Positions 22,262 to 44,599 of a stretch of 64,000 nt of DNA are shown piece by piece. Where the stretch lies: positions 2,710,501-2,774,500 of the forward strand of contig OU744454.1 in assembly GCA_916610825.1 (NCBI GenBank), read 5' to 3'. The stretch comes from Haliclystus octoradiatus (Eukaryota > Cnidaria > Staurozoa > Stauromedusae > Haliclystidae). The stretch's first letter is position 1; the number at the start of each line of letters is the position of its first letter. The position numbers were made by a program, and so were the translations under genes. Below the pieces are notes generated by a model. That model ran no database searches. It saw only the letters and a program-made list of their open reading frames with translations, and was not told the origin of the DNA.

Positions 22262-23314
22262 CTAATTATTAAGCGACATTGACAATTTGGTTTTATCGCA
22301 ACATAAAAATCGTTTAAATATAGCCCGAAAATCTTTATTTAACATAATATAAATTAAAAGATTTACCCAAGATGTCCAATAAGTCATCCAGCCAACTAAC
22401 AAAGCTAAAAAGTCTATTAAGCATGTATATTCTAAAATGTTAAATTTATAATTAAGAGCACTAAATAAAAATGGTAGCCAAGATACTATTAGACAAATTG
22501 CCATTGTTATAACTAAACGTAAGGAACGAATTTCACTACGTACAAGTCTTAATCGCCCAATCCTTTGTTCTTTCCATAGGTTGATTTTTTTCTTTTTTAT
22601 TTCTGCATTGTCACTATTTTCTTTAGATGAATTCTCAGCAGCAGAATCATTATTATCTGTTATAGGTACAACTTTATTTTTTAAAATTGAACCTCTATGC
22701 ATAAATGTTATTCTTGTTAAATATGCAGCCATTACTGAGCTTATAATTAATGGAATGGTAACATTTACTATATATAATGTAGCATAAAACCAATCCTCAA
22801 CTGCAAACATAAACTGTCCTGGAGGTGGTATATCTTGTATTGCTGCAATAATAATAAATGTTACAATAGTATAAAACCAACCAAAACCAATAACAAATTG
22901 TAATGTTGATTCTGTGAATATCGTGTGATATCGTAAAGCATAACGCACTGCTATTAATCTTTCTGCCATGACGGCTGTTAAGAAATACACTGAAGCTGTC
23001 ATTAACGCATGGAACTCAGCACTCCATAAAATTGTTAATGTTTGTGAATATGGATACGATGGGTATTGACCAAAATAAACACCATCTAACGGTTGCAATA
23101 ACATTGCACTTATTAAATCTGTTATAGACATACATAGAACTAATGAATTAATATTGGTACGTAACCTTCTTGTTTTAAACATCCCATAGCATAGTATTGC
23201 ATTACCAATTAAGGTAATTGCTGCCAAAATAAATACAAAACAAGAGACAACTTTTGGTGCAATTTTACCTACTGGCGATTGATCGCACGAATATAATGAT
23301 ACACTTGTATTCAT
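22262..23314 (-). CDS. Rhodopsin-class (class A) G-protein-coupled receptor, orphan
   Basis: A 350-residue single-exon receptor with seven hydrophobic segments. TM1 at about 21-45 carries LIGNAI (N38). TM2 at 57-77 has SITDL (D66). TM3 at 95-122 ends in ERL (E118, R119) in place of DRY. TM4 has W146 and TM5 has P188. A long charged third intracellular loop spans about 202-262. TM6 has SWLP (W279, P281). TM7 has NLLIY (318-322) in place of NPxxY. Helix 8 ends in CC (338-339), a possible palmitoylation site. The usual disulfide pair is absent: no Cys at the top of TM3 and none in the second extracellular loop. Ligand unknown; a peptide, amine or lipid receptor cannot be distinguished. The intronless coding region is common in cnidarian, sponge and other invertebrate GPCR families. 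Confidence 0.9.
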   Translation of the reverse strand: MNTSVSLYSCDQSPVGKIAPKVVSCFVFILAAITLIGNAILCYGMFKTRRLRTNINSLVLCMSITDLISAMLLQPLDGVYFGQYPSYPYSQTLTILWSAEFHALMTASVYFLTAVMAERLIAVRYALRYHTIFTESTLQFVIGFGWFYTIVTFIIIAAIQDIPPPGQFMFAVEDWFYATLYIVNVTIPLIISSVMAAYLTRITFMHRGSILKNKVVPITDNNDSAAENSSKENSDNAEIKKKKINLWKEQRIGRLRLVRSEIRSLRLVITMAICLIVSWLPFLFSALNYKFNILEYTCLIDFLALLVGWMTYWTSWVNLLIYIMLNKDFRAIFKRFLCCDKTKLSMSLNN

Positions 23315-23318
23315 TTTT

Positions 23319-23350
23319 AATAATAATAATAATAATAATAATAATTATAA
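23319..23350. repeat. TAA trinucleotide microsatellite in the GPCR 5' UTR
   Basis: About nine AAT/TAA units begin 5 bases upstream of the receptor's start codon, so the transcript leader should contain a (TTA)n run. Confidence 0.75.
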
Positions 23351-23728
23351 TAATAGTAATCAACTAAGATTTTATAATACTATAACCGCTTGTTAGCTTG
23401 GCCATCAATAAATGTCAAATGCTACGAAATGGTCTTTTCTCTATATATCTTGGTGTTATCAGTACACACCTGCTGTTGGCGCGTATAATCAGTAACAACA
23501 AGATGAATTTGGGCGAATCTCACGGAGATCCTTATAACACACGATATATATATTAATATATACAATGACTTTTTGTTAGCTTATACACACAAATATATAA
23601 TTTATTATATGTAATTATATTTATTTTCTTTCTTTAGAGATCAATTATGAATGGATTGAGGATATATGTTTTCGTGGTTTACCTAATAACTGGTCTTCCT
23701 ATTTTTGGTCAACCTCATAAACAAAATT

Positions 23729-23731
<3 letters not shown>

Positions 23732-23760
<29 letters not shown>
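23732..23760. repeat. (AT)n microsatellite
   Basis: Perfect alternating AT run of about 29 bases. Confidence 0.8.
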
Positions 23761-23763
<3 letters not shown>

Positions 23764-25660
23764 ATTTTTATTTCCGAAAGTTATCACGATTATGCTATAA
23801 ATTACTATTCATCACATATTGTTTGTAAAAAAAAAACTGAGTAAAATATTTATAGCCATATATATCCATCCATATATCACACAGTGTTGAAATTTGATAC
23901 TATAAAGAATGCATTGCAGTATTTAAAGTCTTTGAATTTGTCAGTCTTCGATTATTACAGTAAAATATTTTTTATCCTATATAATATTTTTTTATTTTTT
24001 ATTTTTATATTTTTATATAATAATATGAATAGTAATCTACAAATTGCTGCTATAAAGATATTGAATTGAAAATGAATTGTTATAGTTCATACAGTAAACA
24101 AAGTATTAATTCTAGTCCTATAAGCGCAAAATTCTTATTTTCGCACGTATGTTTCTAATCACTCAATTTTTTGTTGTCACTTTCATAGTATTTTAATATA
24201 ATTCATAATTTAATTGGTACATGCAATTTTGAAATTAATTTTTAAAAATATATATTATACCATGCTTTCTAACCTAAATAAAAATGTTTCTAAATATTAA
24301 ATTATTACTTCATACACTAATTAAATGTTCGCATGAAGCTGACGCATTTACTATATACTTAATTATTATGTAAGATATCAATTGCCCTGGACATATGTAT
24401 GATCACATTGCTTTAGTTAGCGGCAAAGATCGTTTAACAGCTATTTTTCTTTCATCACTTAAGCATGGTTTAATAGCATCGTAGTTAAATGCACTTCTAA
24501 ATCATCTATGCACTCATACGACCACGTGACACGTCACGATTAATTAAATTTCAACTCAGGATTTCAACAATATTAATAATAAAACAAAATTAGATATATC
24601 TTTGTTGCTATATAGACAATAATAAATAATATAATTTAAGATGAAAGGTAAAATGAAAAAAGTGTATGTTTCAAACAATTATGTATTGCAAAGATTACAT
24701 TTAGAACATCTGTTTTTAAATACTAGAGTTTTAATTGTATGATGTAATTTACATAATAAATGCGAATCTAATTTGAATATAATATGTCAATTAAAACTAT
24801 ATATGAAAATATAGTAAAGTGTGAATATCGGGTAGATTAATTAATACTTATATTTATATACATATTTGGTCGGGATATTTAGAAGTCAAAAATTTGACAA
24901 CTTTTTGATATATCGACGTGTTGAAAGGGAAGCAGGTACAGTTTTCATAACATACCTAAACTTACCTGCTATAGATATAGTTACTAGAAAGTTCAAGAAA
25001 ATTCACGCATAATGCATATCCGGGCTGTTATTATGTGTCAGATCAAGAATGGGTTTGTTATGAGGCTTTAATACTGTACTATTTACTAGCAAATAATTTG
25101 TTAGCTATAATAATCTGTACCTGTTTTCTCTTGGAGACATATTAATTAATAATTTATTTTTCTTCGTAAAGATTTATTGAAATTTTGTCGACTTGAATTT
25201 GGTTGTGACTGTTGCCATTTAAACGCTGGTCAAAATAACGGCGATTTTGGGAAATAGATTTTTATTGACATGTTGTGAAATTAGAAAAATATATGTACAT
25301 TGAATTAATCTGAAAGAATGTGTTCACCTGTTCAGTTTTTATTATTAAAAAATAGAAAATGTTGTATAATGTTGAACCAAATATGTTTCGCATGACTTGC
25401 ACCTGTTCTATAAATTATCTGAAACAGGGAGACCACAAAAGATAAAGTTATCAATTATTACTTTTTCTGAAAAAAAATGACACAAATATATTACGCTTGT
25501 CCAGGAAAACCTATATATATATATTTCAACTGGTTTACAAAATGAACATATTATCTGTACAATAACATTGATTAAAGTCGGCTTACAAATCTGAAAGAAA
25601 TATCTTGAGAAAATATAAAATAAATGTTTATCTTTTCTTCATCATCTGCCAACTCAATTC
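23761..25660. other. Intergenic DNA, no gene seen
   Basis: Very AT-rich; only short open frames without recognisable features. The promoter of the minus-strand GPCR should lie just right of 23314, but no clear core element can be picked out. Confidence 0.45.
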
Positions 25661-25800
25661 TCGAGGGTCAACTTCCATTGCGCTTCGACAAGGTTATTCA
25701 AATAGAACATACGACTATAAAAATGTTTCAGTTTATGAAAAAGATACTACCCCAAATAAATTTTTTCAATAGGAAATGTTACTCTAAAAACAGGAGAGAG
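25660..25800 (-). mobile_element. GGGGTAACTTCCA-family MITE, right-end fragment
   Basis: Read on the minus strand, this ends in CGAAGCGCAATGGAAGTTGA and is preceded by a block matching the right half of the element at 28606-28922. The terminal Cs are degraded. Confidence 0.55.
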
Positions 25801-26164
25801 AAAAAATTAATCAAGAACAAAAAATTTGAATAGGAAAAAAGAAAACAATTTTCCCTATGTTTTGGATTCAATTTCATTTGATTTATTCGTCATATAAAAT
25901 ATAACAGGCAAATACAAAGGATTATATTTACAAATAATTCCACTTACAATAACAAAAATAATATCAACAAAAAAATGTCATTTGAAGGAAAATTGATGAT
26001 TATAATAGTTTTAAGAAAATATATTACAATATGCTGACATTTAGTCCGTCTCGAAGAAGGATTACTTAAAACTTTGAAGGGCTTCCAATCTGACAACAGA
26101 CTCAGGTAAATTTTTAACCAAGGTATTACTCCACTAAGCATTTTGAAAATTTGAAAATCTACTG

Positions 26165-26700
26165 ACAATATACTTAAACATATTGAATGTGCTAGACTGA
26201 ATCGGGCACTTTCACAATATAATAGCTTTCGAATTCTAAAATGCGTTTCAGTAATTTTTCAGTAGAATGAGAAGAATCTAGGTTAAAGTGTCCATGGTGA
26301 ATTTCGCATCGAATAAATTCGTTGTAAATAACCATTGAACATTTATTTGCGATTAATTTACAATTAAGAGAGGTAAGAGATTGGTCAACTAAATTGCGTG
26401 CTATTATTCTATCCATCATAATTAAATCTATCTTTAGCCGTCTTAGTTCTGGTGATTCGAGGTTCAGGAGCTTTAATCGGTCTTTATAGCCTTTTAAAGT
26501 TATGTTAGCGCTATTACATTACATGCAAATCTTGTAAATCTTTCGATACTATTAATGTATTTTAATAAAAAAGGATTCCAAGAAAATGTTGATGATTCTA
26601 ACACTGCATGGTCTGATACAAGATTTATATGAATATATGCTTTTGTGATATGGCATCGATCAATGAGACTATAGTGGAGAAGGGTTTTAAATCTCACGTT
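26165..26700 (-). mobile_element. Relic CR1/Jockey-type LINE, RT C-terminal region
   Basis: On the minus strand the frame reads through SIERFTRFACNVI, then a block GYKDRLKLLNLESPELRRLK followed by IDLIMM, then a 75-residue segment ending near 26195. This matches the conserved LINE tail 'VQRRFTKRI.G...YEERLK.LNLESLELRRL..DLIM..KI..G.VD'. A stop falls shortly before the expected 'WNSLP' block. One long frame survives with few breaks, but no palm motif is present, so the copy is 5'-truncated and inactive. Confidence 0.75.
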
Positions 26701-27860
26701 ATAATTATGCCAAGATCTCGGATTCTACTGACAATTGACAGAGTATGACCACCTAAAGTGTATCCAACATCACCTACAGTTTGCTTATTAGTATATAGTT
26801 AGAACAGAGTATAGGACGATTCCGTCTCAATTACTGCTACTAATCTTGTTAACATTATCCCGTGTTAAAAAAATTCAATTAGAATGAGAAGATATTATCT
26901 CTTCGGTTCAATAATAGCAGATGCCGTATTTAATCAGGTCACAGCGTAATTATAATTAACTTAATGAAGGGAACTCCCAAGGGCGTTTTTAATCAAACTG
27001 AATATCATTTAATTTCTAATTCAAATTTCTAAATAGATTAGTCATATATTACACCGTCAAATAAATTGAGTTTAAGAAGATCATAAGTTTTGATAGTGTA
27101 TTATAAATTCCAGTGGTCACACGATAGATGTGGATTCACGTGAATTATTTACCTCAGATAATGGAAAGGGAAATTATATAATATAAGAGATTAATTCATG
27201 TGCGCGCAGAGATATGGGACTAAAATCCTATCTTCCAGGGTCCACGAATTTTTCTGTCTATAATTTAAAATTATAAAATAATAACATGCAGATAAGTATG
27301 CTGAGTACAACGAAGGCCAATAACATTATTAACGCGTGCAGCTTCTATTAAATCTTTTTTAAAGTGTTTTCAAAAAATTAACTCTGAGTTACATTCTATT
27401 TTCAGCTACCCTTCCAATATAATAAGGCCGATATCAATGCATAGATGATTTTTCTTTTTATTGACAACGGTTCGGCGTACCAAACGTCTGTTTTGTCAGT
27501 TCTGATTGATTAGAAGCTTCAACCCTTTCCGAGATTACAAAACTCACAATTTCAAGCTGGATGAGTCGATTTTCTTGTTTCTGATATGATATGTCACGCT
27601 TTTTAATAGAATTCGTACGCATGCCGCTATACACAAACTGTACTTCTAATTACTATACGGTAGAATCTAGATCATGGCTAGAAAGCCACAAACTGACCAC
27701 TAAAACCGAGATGCACGCCCAGTAGCCCCAATGATATGTGCATGTAAGAACGATCATGATGAGCATTGAGCATCATATTCTGATTGCGGATGGGATATAG
27801 TCCAGGAGAGAGATGCGAGCTACTGCCATATAAAAGTAGCGTTCGACGTACGGCACTGGT
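26701..27860. other. Intergenic DNA, no gene seen
   Basis: No frame with recognisable features. The sequence becomes slightly less AT-rich toward 27.5 kb. Nothing else can be supported. Confidence 0.4.
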
Positions 27861-27872
27861 AGTACAGTAGTA

Positions 27873-28055
27873 CAGTGTAACCCGCTTATGTGCAATTCGG
27901 ATAACTGAAATTCCCGCTTATCTGCAACCTGGCTTTGGAACCAGTTAAACAATTTTCTGGCAAGTCCTTGGTAAACAATTTCGAATAACTGCAAATTCGG
28001 ATAAATGCAATGGAAACGTTGGCAATTTTGACTTGCACTTGAGCGGGTTATACTG
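27873..28055. mobile_element. Pogo-like MITE, CAGTGTAACCCGCTTA type
   Basis: The ends CAGTGTAACCCGCTTA and its imperfect complement AGCGGGTTATACTG are flanked by TA on both sides, the target site of Tc1/mariner/pogo elements. The interior repeats phrases such as 'TTCGGATAACTG' and 'AATTCGGATAAATGCAA'. A relative is at 63478-63605. The terminus resembles pogo/Tigger ends (from memory). Confidence 0.75.
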
Positions 28056-28134
28056 TAACATAATATTGTATTCTTACCAGAAAACGGCCATTCTTGATGT
28101 CATATATGCCCTGCTCTGAGCAGAATGGAGACAC

Positions 28135-28262
28135 GTCTCATTCAAGCAAGTAGAAGAGTAATACGGGCACCGTCCATACCATAGTACTAGTAGTAGTATA
28201 AACGGCCACATCATAGGAATGTGGCGGCCCTCTTTCACTTGACATATTTGCTACACAAAGAA
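28135..28262 (-). mobile_element. LINE 3' end fragment, same family as 2555-2910
   Basis: The reverse complement contains 'TTTGTGTAGCAAATATGTCAAGTGAAAGAGGG' with a CACATTCCTATGATGTGG block and a TACTACTACTAG run, paralleling 2835-2905. Confidence 0.55.
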
Positions 28263-28605
28263 GCCAGAAATTAGGATCAGAAATATACCTGATGAAGAAG
28301 CTTGCATGTAAATAAGACTATTCATGATACTAAACATAAGATGCCAAAACACTATTTGCCTCAATATATATATATATATATACTGGCTATAGACTATATA
28401 CTGTATAGTAGATAATGCGATCTTTAGTATGCCTAAAATTGAACCGTATATTAACACGCAATGTATATGAATATTAATGATTAATTCTAAATGTAAATAT
28501 AATATGAGGAAGCATAATCACAAAAATCACGAAGGAGTATAAATCAATTAAACTTAGCCAAGTATTTTCTGTATATTTGTGAAATACTTTCATGTAAAGA
28601 CAATA

Positions 28606-28922
28606 GGGGGTAACTTCCACACTTTTGATATACGGGGATGTTCAAATATTAAAGGGTACCTTTTTCAAAATCCAGTAAAACTTTTTAGTATGCTTAATCA
28701 TGAAAATTTTTTGACGTATCCTTTTGACGCCTTTGCAATTTTTTATTTTGCAAAACAAATTTGTCCATGAACACTTTTTTTTCATTTGTTTTGGTTGAAT
28801 CTGTCATTCATAAAAATATATTTATTTGATGTATCGTTTTCATTATGTGGAACATTTTTATGGTCATTCTTCCAAAGTTCCATTGAACAACCCCCCATCG
28901 AAGCGCAATGGAAGTTACCCCC
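28606..28922. mobile_element. Complete GGGGGTAACTTCCA-family MITE
   Basis: GGGGGTAACTTCCA at 28606-28619 is the exact inverse of TGGAAGTTACCCCC at 28909-28922. The body is about 290 bp and non-coding. Partial relatives are at 1930-2128, 18960-19026 (−) and 25660-25800 (−). No convincing target duplication; superfamily unknown. Confidence 0.75.
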
Positions 28923-29743
28923 GGGTGCAAAGATTTATAGATACTATAAAAAATGGTATGATTAATGAGGTTTAATGCAATTTTGTACTTCTTCTGTTAT
29001 ACAAATACTGTAAATCTATAATGCATTATGTGCTGTTTACACATTTCTGATATTTTTTGCATACTGTCATAGTGATTATAATACCGTTGTTCATAACAAA
29101 TTTTAGATGAATTCTTGGTAAATTATTTCCTTCACCATGGAAAATTTCAAGATTGACATTAATTGTGGGCCAATTACAATTGTTAGGAAGATATATAACC
29201 TTCTACAAGATCGATTCGTGACTCAGCTCATTGCTTTGGAAACAATGGGTGCAATTGGTGTACGCAGCAGAACGTTTTCCAATATCGAATCCTGCACAAC
29301 GCTGTACGAAGGAAATAAGTCACGCTTACCGCTCGTCAAATTGCGGTATATCAGAGCGGGACTTATAGATCAGTCAACTATAACCCTTACTAAATACTAG
29401 CAATTTATGAACCCCCAAATATCAATGTCAATAGACGCAAATGTCAATAGATGTTTTGTTTCGAGTTTCGACAATAAACCTATGCCAAAATTCAAAATGC
29501 AGTAAATAATTTTTATTTTTAGATGAATTTATCAGCCGTGATTTATCAGGACAAAGATGCTAGAAGAGATATTGATCAGGAGCTGTGATTGCTCTCATTG
29601 AAAATGAGGCTAGCGTTGGCAACATCAGAATATAAAATGGCGACGAAATCGAAAAGCTAGTTTTTCATTACTTTGTGTCATATATTGATATTTCTGCATG
29701 GAAAATGAGCCAATAAAATACTCTATTATATAAATTTATTAAA
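28923..29743. other. Upstream region of the antiporter gene
   Basis: It contains an 87-codon open frame at 29137-29400 with somewhat higher GC and no recognisable domain, stop or splice context. I do not call it a gene. The promoter and 5' UTR of the TMCO3-like gene should lie in the last few hundred bases. Confidence 0.4.
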
Positions 29744-41190
<11,447 letters not shown>

Positions 41191-41429
41191 ATTCATTCAC
41201 CACACATATTACATAATTAATTTGATATTTATTTATAATTATTTTCTAAAATTAATATTCATTTAGTAATTAATGTAATGTTTTGATATATTCATGTGTA
41301 CAACTTCTAATGTGTACTTTAAGAAAAATTATTTAATACATGTTGCTGACTGTTTAAATAACATAATTGTATGAAATACTATAATATTATGAATAGTTGT
41401 AAGTATATTATTTGAAATACAAATGCATA

Positions 41430-41612
41430 TACAGTCAAACCTGTTATAACGATCACCTCTGCACAATGAACCACCTGTATATAGTGGTCACTCTTGCGAT
41501 GTTTAAAATAGTATTTTCTATTGAATAAAACCTGTATATAAAGGCTACCTGTCTATAGTGGTCAATTTATCTACCTCTAGTAGCTGGCTGTTATATACAG
41601 GTTTCATTTTAC
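41430..41612. mobile_element. Pogo-like MITE
   Basis: TACAGTCAAACCTGTTATAA start and ATATACAGGTTTCATTTTA end; about 240 bp after the antiporter stop codon, so perhaps in its 3' UTR. Confidence 0.85.
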
Positions 41613-41634
41613 TTTTGATGATAATATTGGTTAG

Positions 41635-41870
41635 TTAAGCAGCAAAGCTGTATGCATGTTGTTCCCTCCTGTGATGTTAATGTGTTGACTGCGCGGTTTG
41701 CCGGTCAGCGGTAATAGTTTATTGGATATGTAGGAGTTTTCAAGCTGTGTTGACACTCGCGTTTTGGGTGCTTCCACAGAGCAGTGTAATATGTTATTTA
41801 CTTGAAACTATTACTGTGTCGTTTGTGTCTCCCTCACATCGACTTAGTCTTACAAAAGCGATATCAAAAT
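41635..41870 (+). mobile_element. Possible solo LTR remnant
   Basis: GC-richer segment ending 'GTTTGTGTCTCCCTCACATCGAC', similar to the end of the better candidate at 43690-43990. No internal region is present. Weak evidence. Confidence 0.3.
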
Positions 41871-41924
41871 ATGTATCAATATATCAAGCATGTCTCTGCA
41901 AAAAAGATCTACTAAGCTGATGGA

Positions 41925-42055
41925 CTATTCATGAACTATTTATGAACTATTTGTGAACTTTATGAACTCCTTCTAAACATTTTGAGTTCATCAAATTTTC
42001 ATGGACATTAAGTGGTCTTTCTTTCATGAACAGTTTGTGAGTAGGTGTCGAAATT
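41925..42055. mobile_element. GTTCATGAAC foldback family, degraded copy
   Basis: Several near-palindromes such as TTCATGAACTATTTATGAAC, and then 'TTTCATGAACAGTTTGTGA'. Confidence 0.6.
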
Positions 42056-42225
42056 TGACCATCAAACATTCTCCAAGGATTTTTTAATTGAACATTCTTT
42101 CAAAATGCTCTGTCATTTGGACCATTCCATCTGCCATCATTCGATGTTTTGGATAAAGTTAAGGCTGAGTTAACTTTTGGGGGATTTGGGCCACAGTTGA
42201 CTAGATATAATCAATCTGAAGTTCA
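42055..42225 (-). mobile_element. SINE fragment
   Basis: 'GGACCATTCCATCTGCCATC' to 'GGGCCACAGTTGACTAGAT' parallels the central body and B-box side of 31650-32003 and 59979-60262. The A-box end is missing. Confidence 0.55.
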
Positions 42226-42669
42226 CAAAACCATATCTTCCACTCGTTAAACGTTAGTATATACAAAAGTATGAACAATACATTTATTAATAGGGTATTT
42301 TGACGTACTTTTAAAAACTTTATATACAATCTTTATTTACTACACATTATACTGTAGTGTATTAATGTAATATTTATTTACATTGGAATCTTTAGAGGCA
42401 TTTTCTGGATCACCCTATTTCTTAAGATAAATGTTTTGGCTTTTAAATTTAAAATTGTATATTCAGATTATCAGTAGTGAAATACACCATATGCCACAGC
42501 AACACAGAAAAGTGAGTTCTGAAAAAGGAAACATACACAATTAACTAACAGTTATTAACACAAATGTACCAGTATAGATAAGGAAACAGTAGATATAATG
42601 CGTTGATTTTTCATTATACTAGCAATATAGTTGTTCTGTACAATGTACATTTCCGGCGAAAAACTTTTG

Positions 42670-43065
42670 CTTATTTCATGAACTGTTCACAAACACATTA
42701 TTGCATGGATTGTATTATAAGGCGTGCAACCGCAAGCGCACGCCTCGCCATTCCATCGAGTTAGGTTTACCCGCATTGAATGTGATGTAAAAAAAAATTG
42801 TGTTGCCATGACAACTGATAATGTTGTCATGACAACAATAATCTGATGGTGTGCGATAGCAGGCCTTGATCGTTTTAGGCGTGTGTTTTATAACACCCAT
42901 GTCATCTCTATAATACAATTCATACATTATTGAGCGTTCAAGAATAGTTTGTTGGTTAATAAACGTTTAAATGGCCCAGTTTTCAAGTACTTATCACAAA
43001 CTGTTCATAAACATTTGGCTATTTACTGTTCATGAATTGTTTCCACAGGGGTAAAGAAATTATAA
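42670..43065. mobile_element. GTTCATGAAC foldback family, partial copies
   Basis: Left piece 'TTTCATGAACTGTTCACAAAC' near 42676. Right piece 42975-43060 with TACTGTTCATGAATTG and the family's CACAGGGG terminus. The DNA between (42715-42930) contains another short inverted repeat, 'GTTGCCATGACAAC' with 'GTTGTCATGACAAC', and may be a nested element. Confidence 0.55.
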
Positions 43066-43200
43066 GGATTCCACTTAAGATTCCAACATCTGTTTTGCAA
43101 TAATTTCACTCTAGTCCGGCTTCCGTTGAAATATGGATACTCCTGTCTGTAGTAATGTGATTTAATGTATAGATAACAAATGTTTATATATTATTAATAT

Positions 43201-43373
43201 TGTAAATGAAACAAAGATTAGTCAAGTTTTACTGTGACTCTGAGTTTCGCACTTGTGCGCGCTCTTCAGACGAATTTATTCTGATTGAGTAAAATAAATT
43301 TCGTCTGAAGAGCGCACAAGCGCGAAACTCAGAGTCACGGTAAAACTTGACTAATCTTTGTTTCATTTATACA
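43201..43373. mobile_element. Near-perfect hairpin MITE
   Basis: Arms of about 75 bp: from GAAACAAAGATTAGTCAAG through 'CTCTGAGTTTCGC' and 'CGCTCTTCAGACGAA', mirrored on the right with very few mismatches and a loop of about 20 bp. Among the best-preserved palindromes of the window, so probably recent. Confidence 0.85.
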
Positions 43374-43500
43374 TAGCTCTATTAACTGTATTGAGCACTC
43401 TCTTAAATGGTTTGCATATTATTATTATTATTGTTATTATTCTTATTATAAATAATATAGTACAAATATTCTATTATAAATATTACCATGGTAAATATTT

Positions 43501-43681
43501 TACAGTCAAACCTGTTATAACGGTCACCTCTATACAGCAGTCACCTGTCTATAGTGGTCACTCTTGCAATGTCTAAAATAGTATTTTCTATTGAATCAAA
43601 CCTGTATATAAAGGCCACATGTCTATAGTGGTCAATTTATCTACCTCTAGTAGCTGGCTGTTATATACAGGTTTCACTGTA
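43501..43681. mobile_element. Pogo-like MITE, well preserved
   Basis: TACAGTCAAACCTGTTATAA at the left, ATATACAGGTTTCACTGTA at the right. I used it as a reference for the family. Confidence 0.9.
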
Positions 43682-43689
43682 TTGCAATT

Positions 43690-43995
43690 ACGGTTATATG
43701 TGCCAGTCACTGTTGGCTTCCTGATGTATTTATTGTTGTATTGTTTGTCTACTGTTGATTGTGTAGCTAAAGGATGTGATATTGTGATCGTGAGGTATTA
43801 CCTGCTGTTTGTGCATTGTAATAGTAATATTGTAAAGATAGTTTATGTGAATGTACAACAGAGTTTATGGGAATGTAAGAGAGAGTCTCAAGAAGTCAGT
43901 TGTTGAGTACGGACAATAAAAAGTTTATTAAGAAAAAGAGTCTGTCTCCCTCACATGGACCCTAATTGATGTTACATTGTCGAGGTAAGATTTTG
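43690..43995 (+). mobile_element. Possible LTR (Ty3/gypsy-like) with primer-binding-site remnant
   Basis: A segment containing AATAAAAAGTTTATTAAG (poly(A) signal) and 'GTCTGTCTCCCTCACATGGAC' ends at 'TGATGTTACATTGTCGAGG'. The ACATTG..CGAGG context resembles an LTR end plus primer-binding site in invertebrate gypsy elements. No gag or pol sequence follows. Inference only. Confidence 0.4.
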
Positions 43996-44004
43996 ACTCC
44001 TGCT

Positions 44005-44362
44005 CATCCCTTGCGGAAAACTGTTCAGGAGTTCATAAACGGTTCATGAAGAGTTCATGAACGTTAAATGGCTCCAATTTTCCTGAACTGTTCATTAACT
44101 GATCATGAAAAGTTCATGAACCCTCACAAACAGTTCATGAAGAGTTCATGAAGAGTTCATGAACGTTAAATGGCTCCAATTCTCCTGAACAGTTCATGAA
44201 GAGTTCATGAACGTTAAATGGCTCCAATTTTCCTGAACTGTTCATGAACTGTTCATGAACCTTGACGGAAATTTCATGAACGGTTCATGAAAATTCGGGG
44301 CCATTCAACGTTCATGAACTGTTCATGAACTCCTGGACTGTTTTCGCAGGGGATGCACATTG
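44005..44362. mobile_element. GTTCATGAAC foldback element, large form with internal tandem array
   Basis: Ends 'CATCCCTTGCGGAAAACTGT' (left) and the inverse of 'GCATCCCCTGCGAAAACAGT' (right). The interior has three copies of a unit containing AAGAGTTCATGAACGTTAAA and TGGCTCCAATT, and many GTTCATGAAC palindromes. At 44132-44159 three AGTTCA half-sites are spaced by exactly 5 bases, and at 44041-44057 GGTTCA and AGTTCA are spaced by 5. Confidence 0.85.
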
Positions 44363-44599
44363 TGTACACCACCTATGATGTTATATCCATCTATCATATT
44401 ATATAATGATCAATTAAAGATACTTACATTAGTGTACATTTCTTGTGCATAATTATCACTGTCAGAATCCCATAAGCATCGAGCTGCAAACCTGAAATAT
44501 TACAAAATTACGACATGATAACCTTGACCATCAAACGCATCTATTTTGATTGTGATTCAATGCTTGAATAAGGAATTGTAACTGACTGGGTTATATTAT

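Noticed and set aside
29137..29400. 87-codon open frame upstream of the antiporter gene
   Set aside because: Composition is slightly gene-like but no domain, splice context or homologue is recognised; could be chance or a decayed element.
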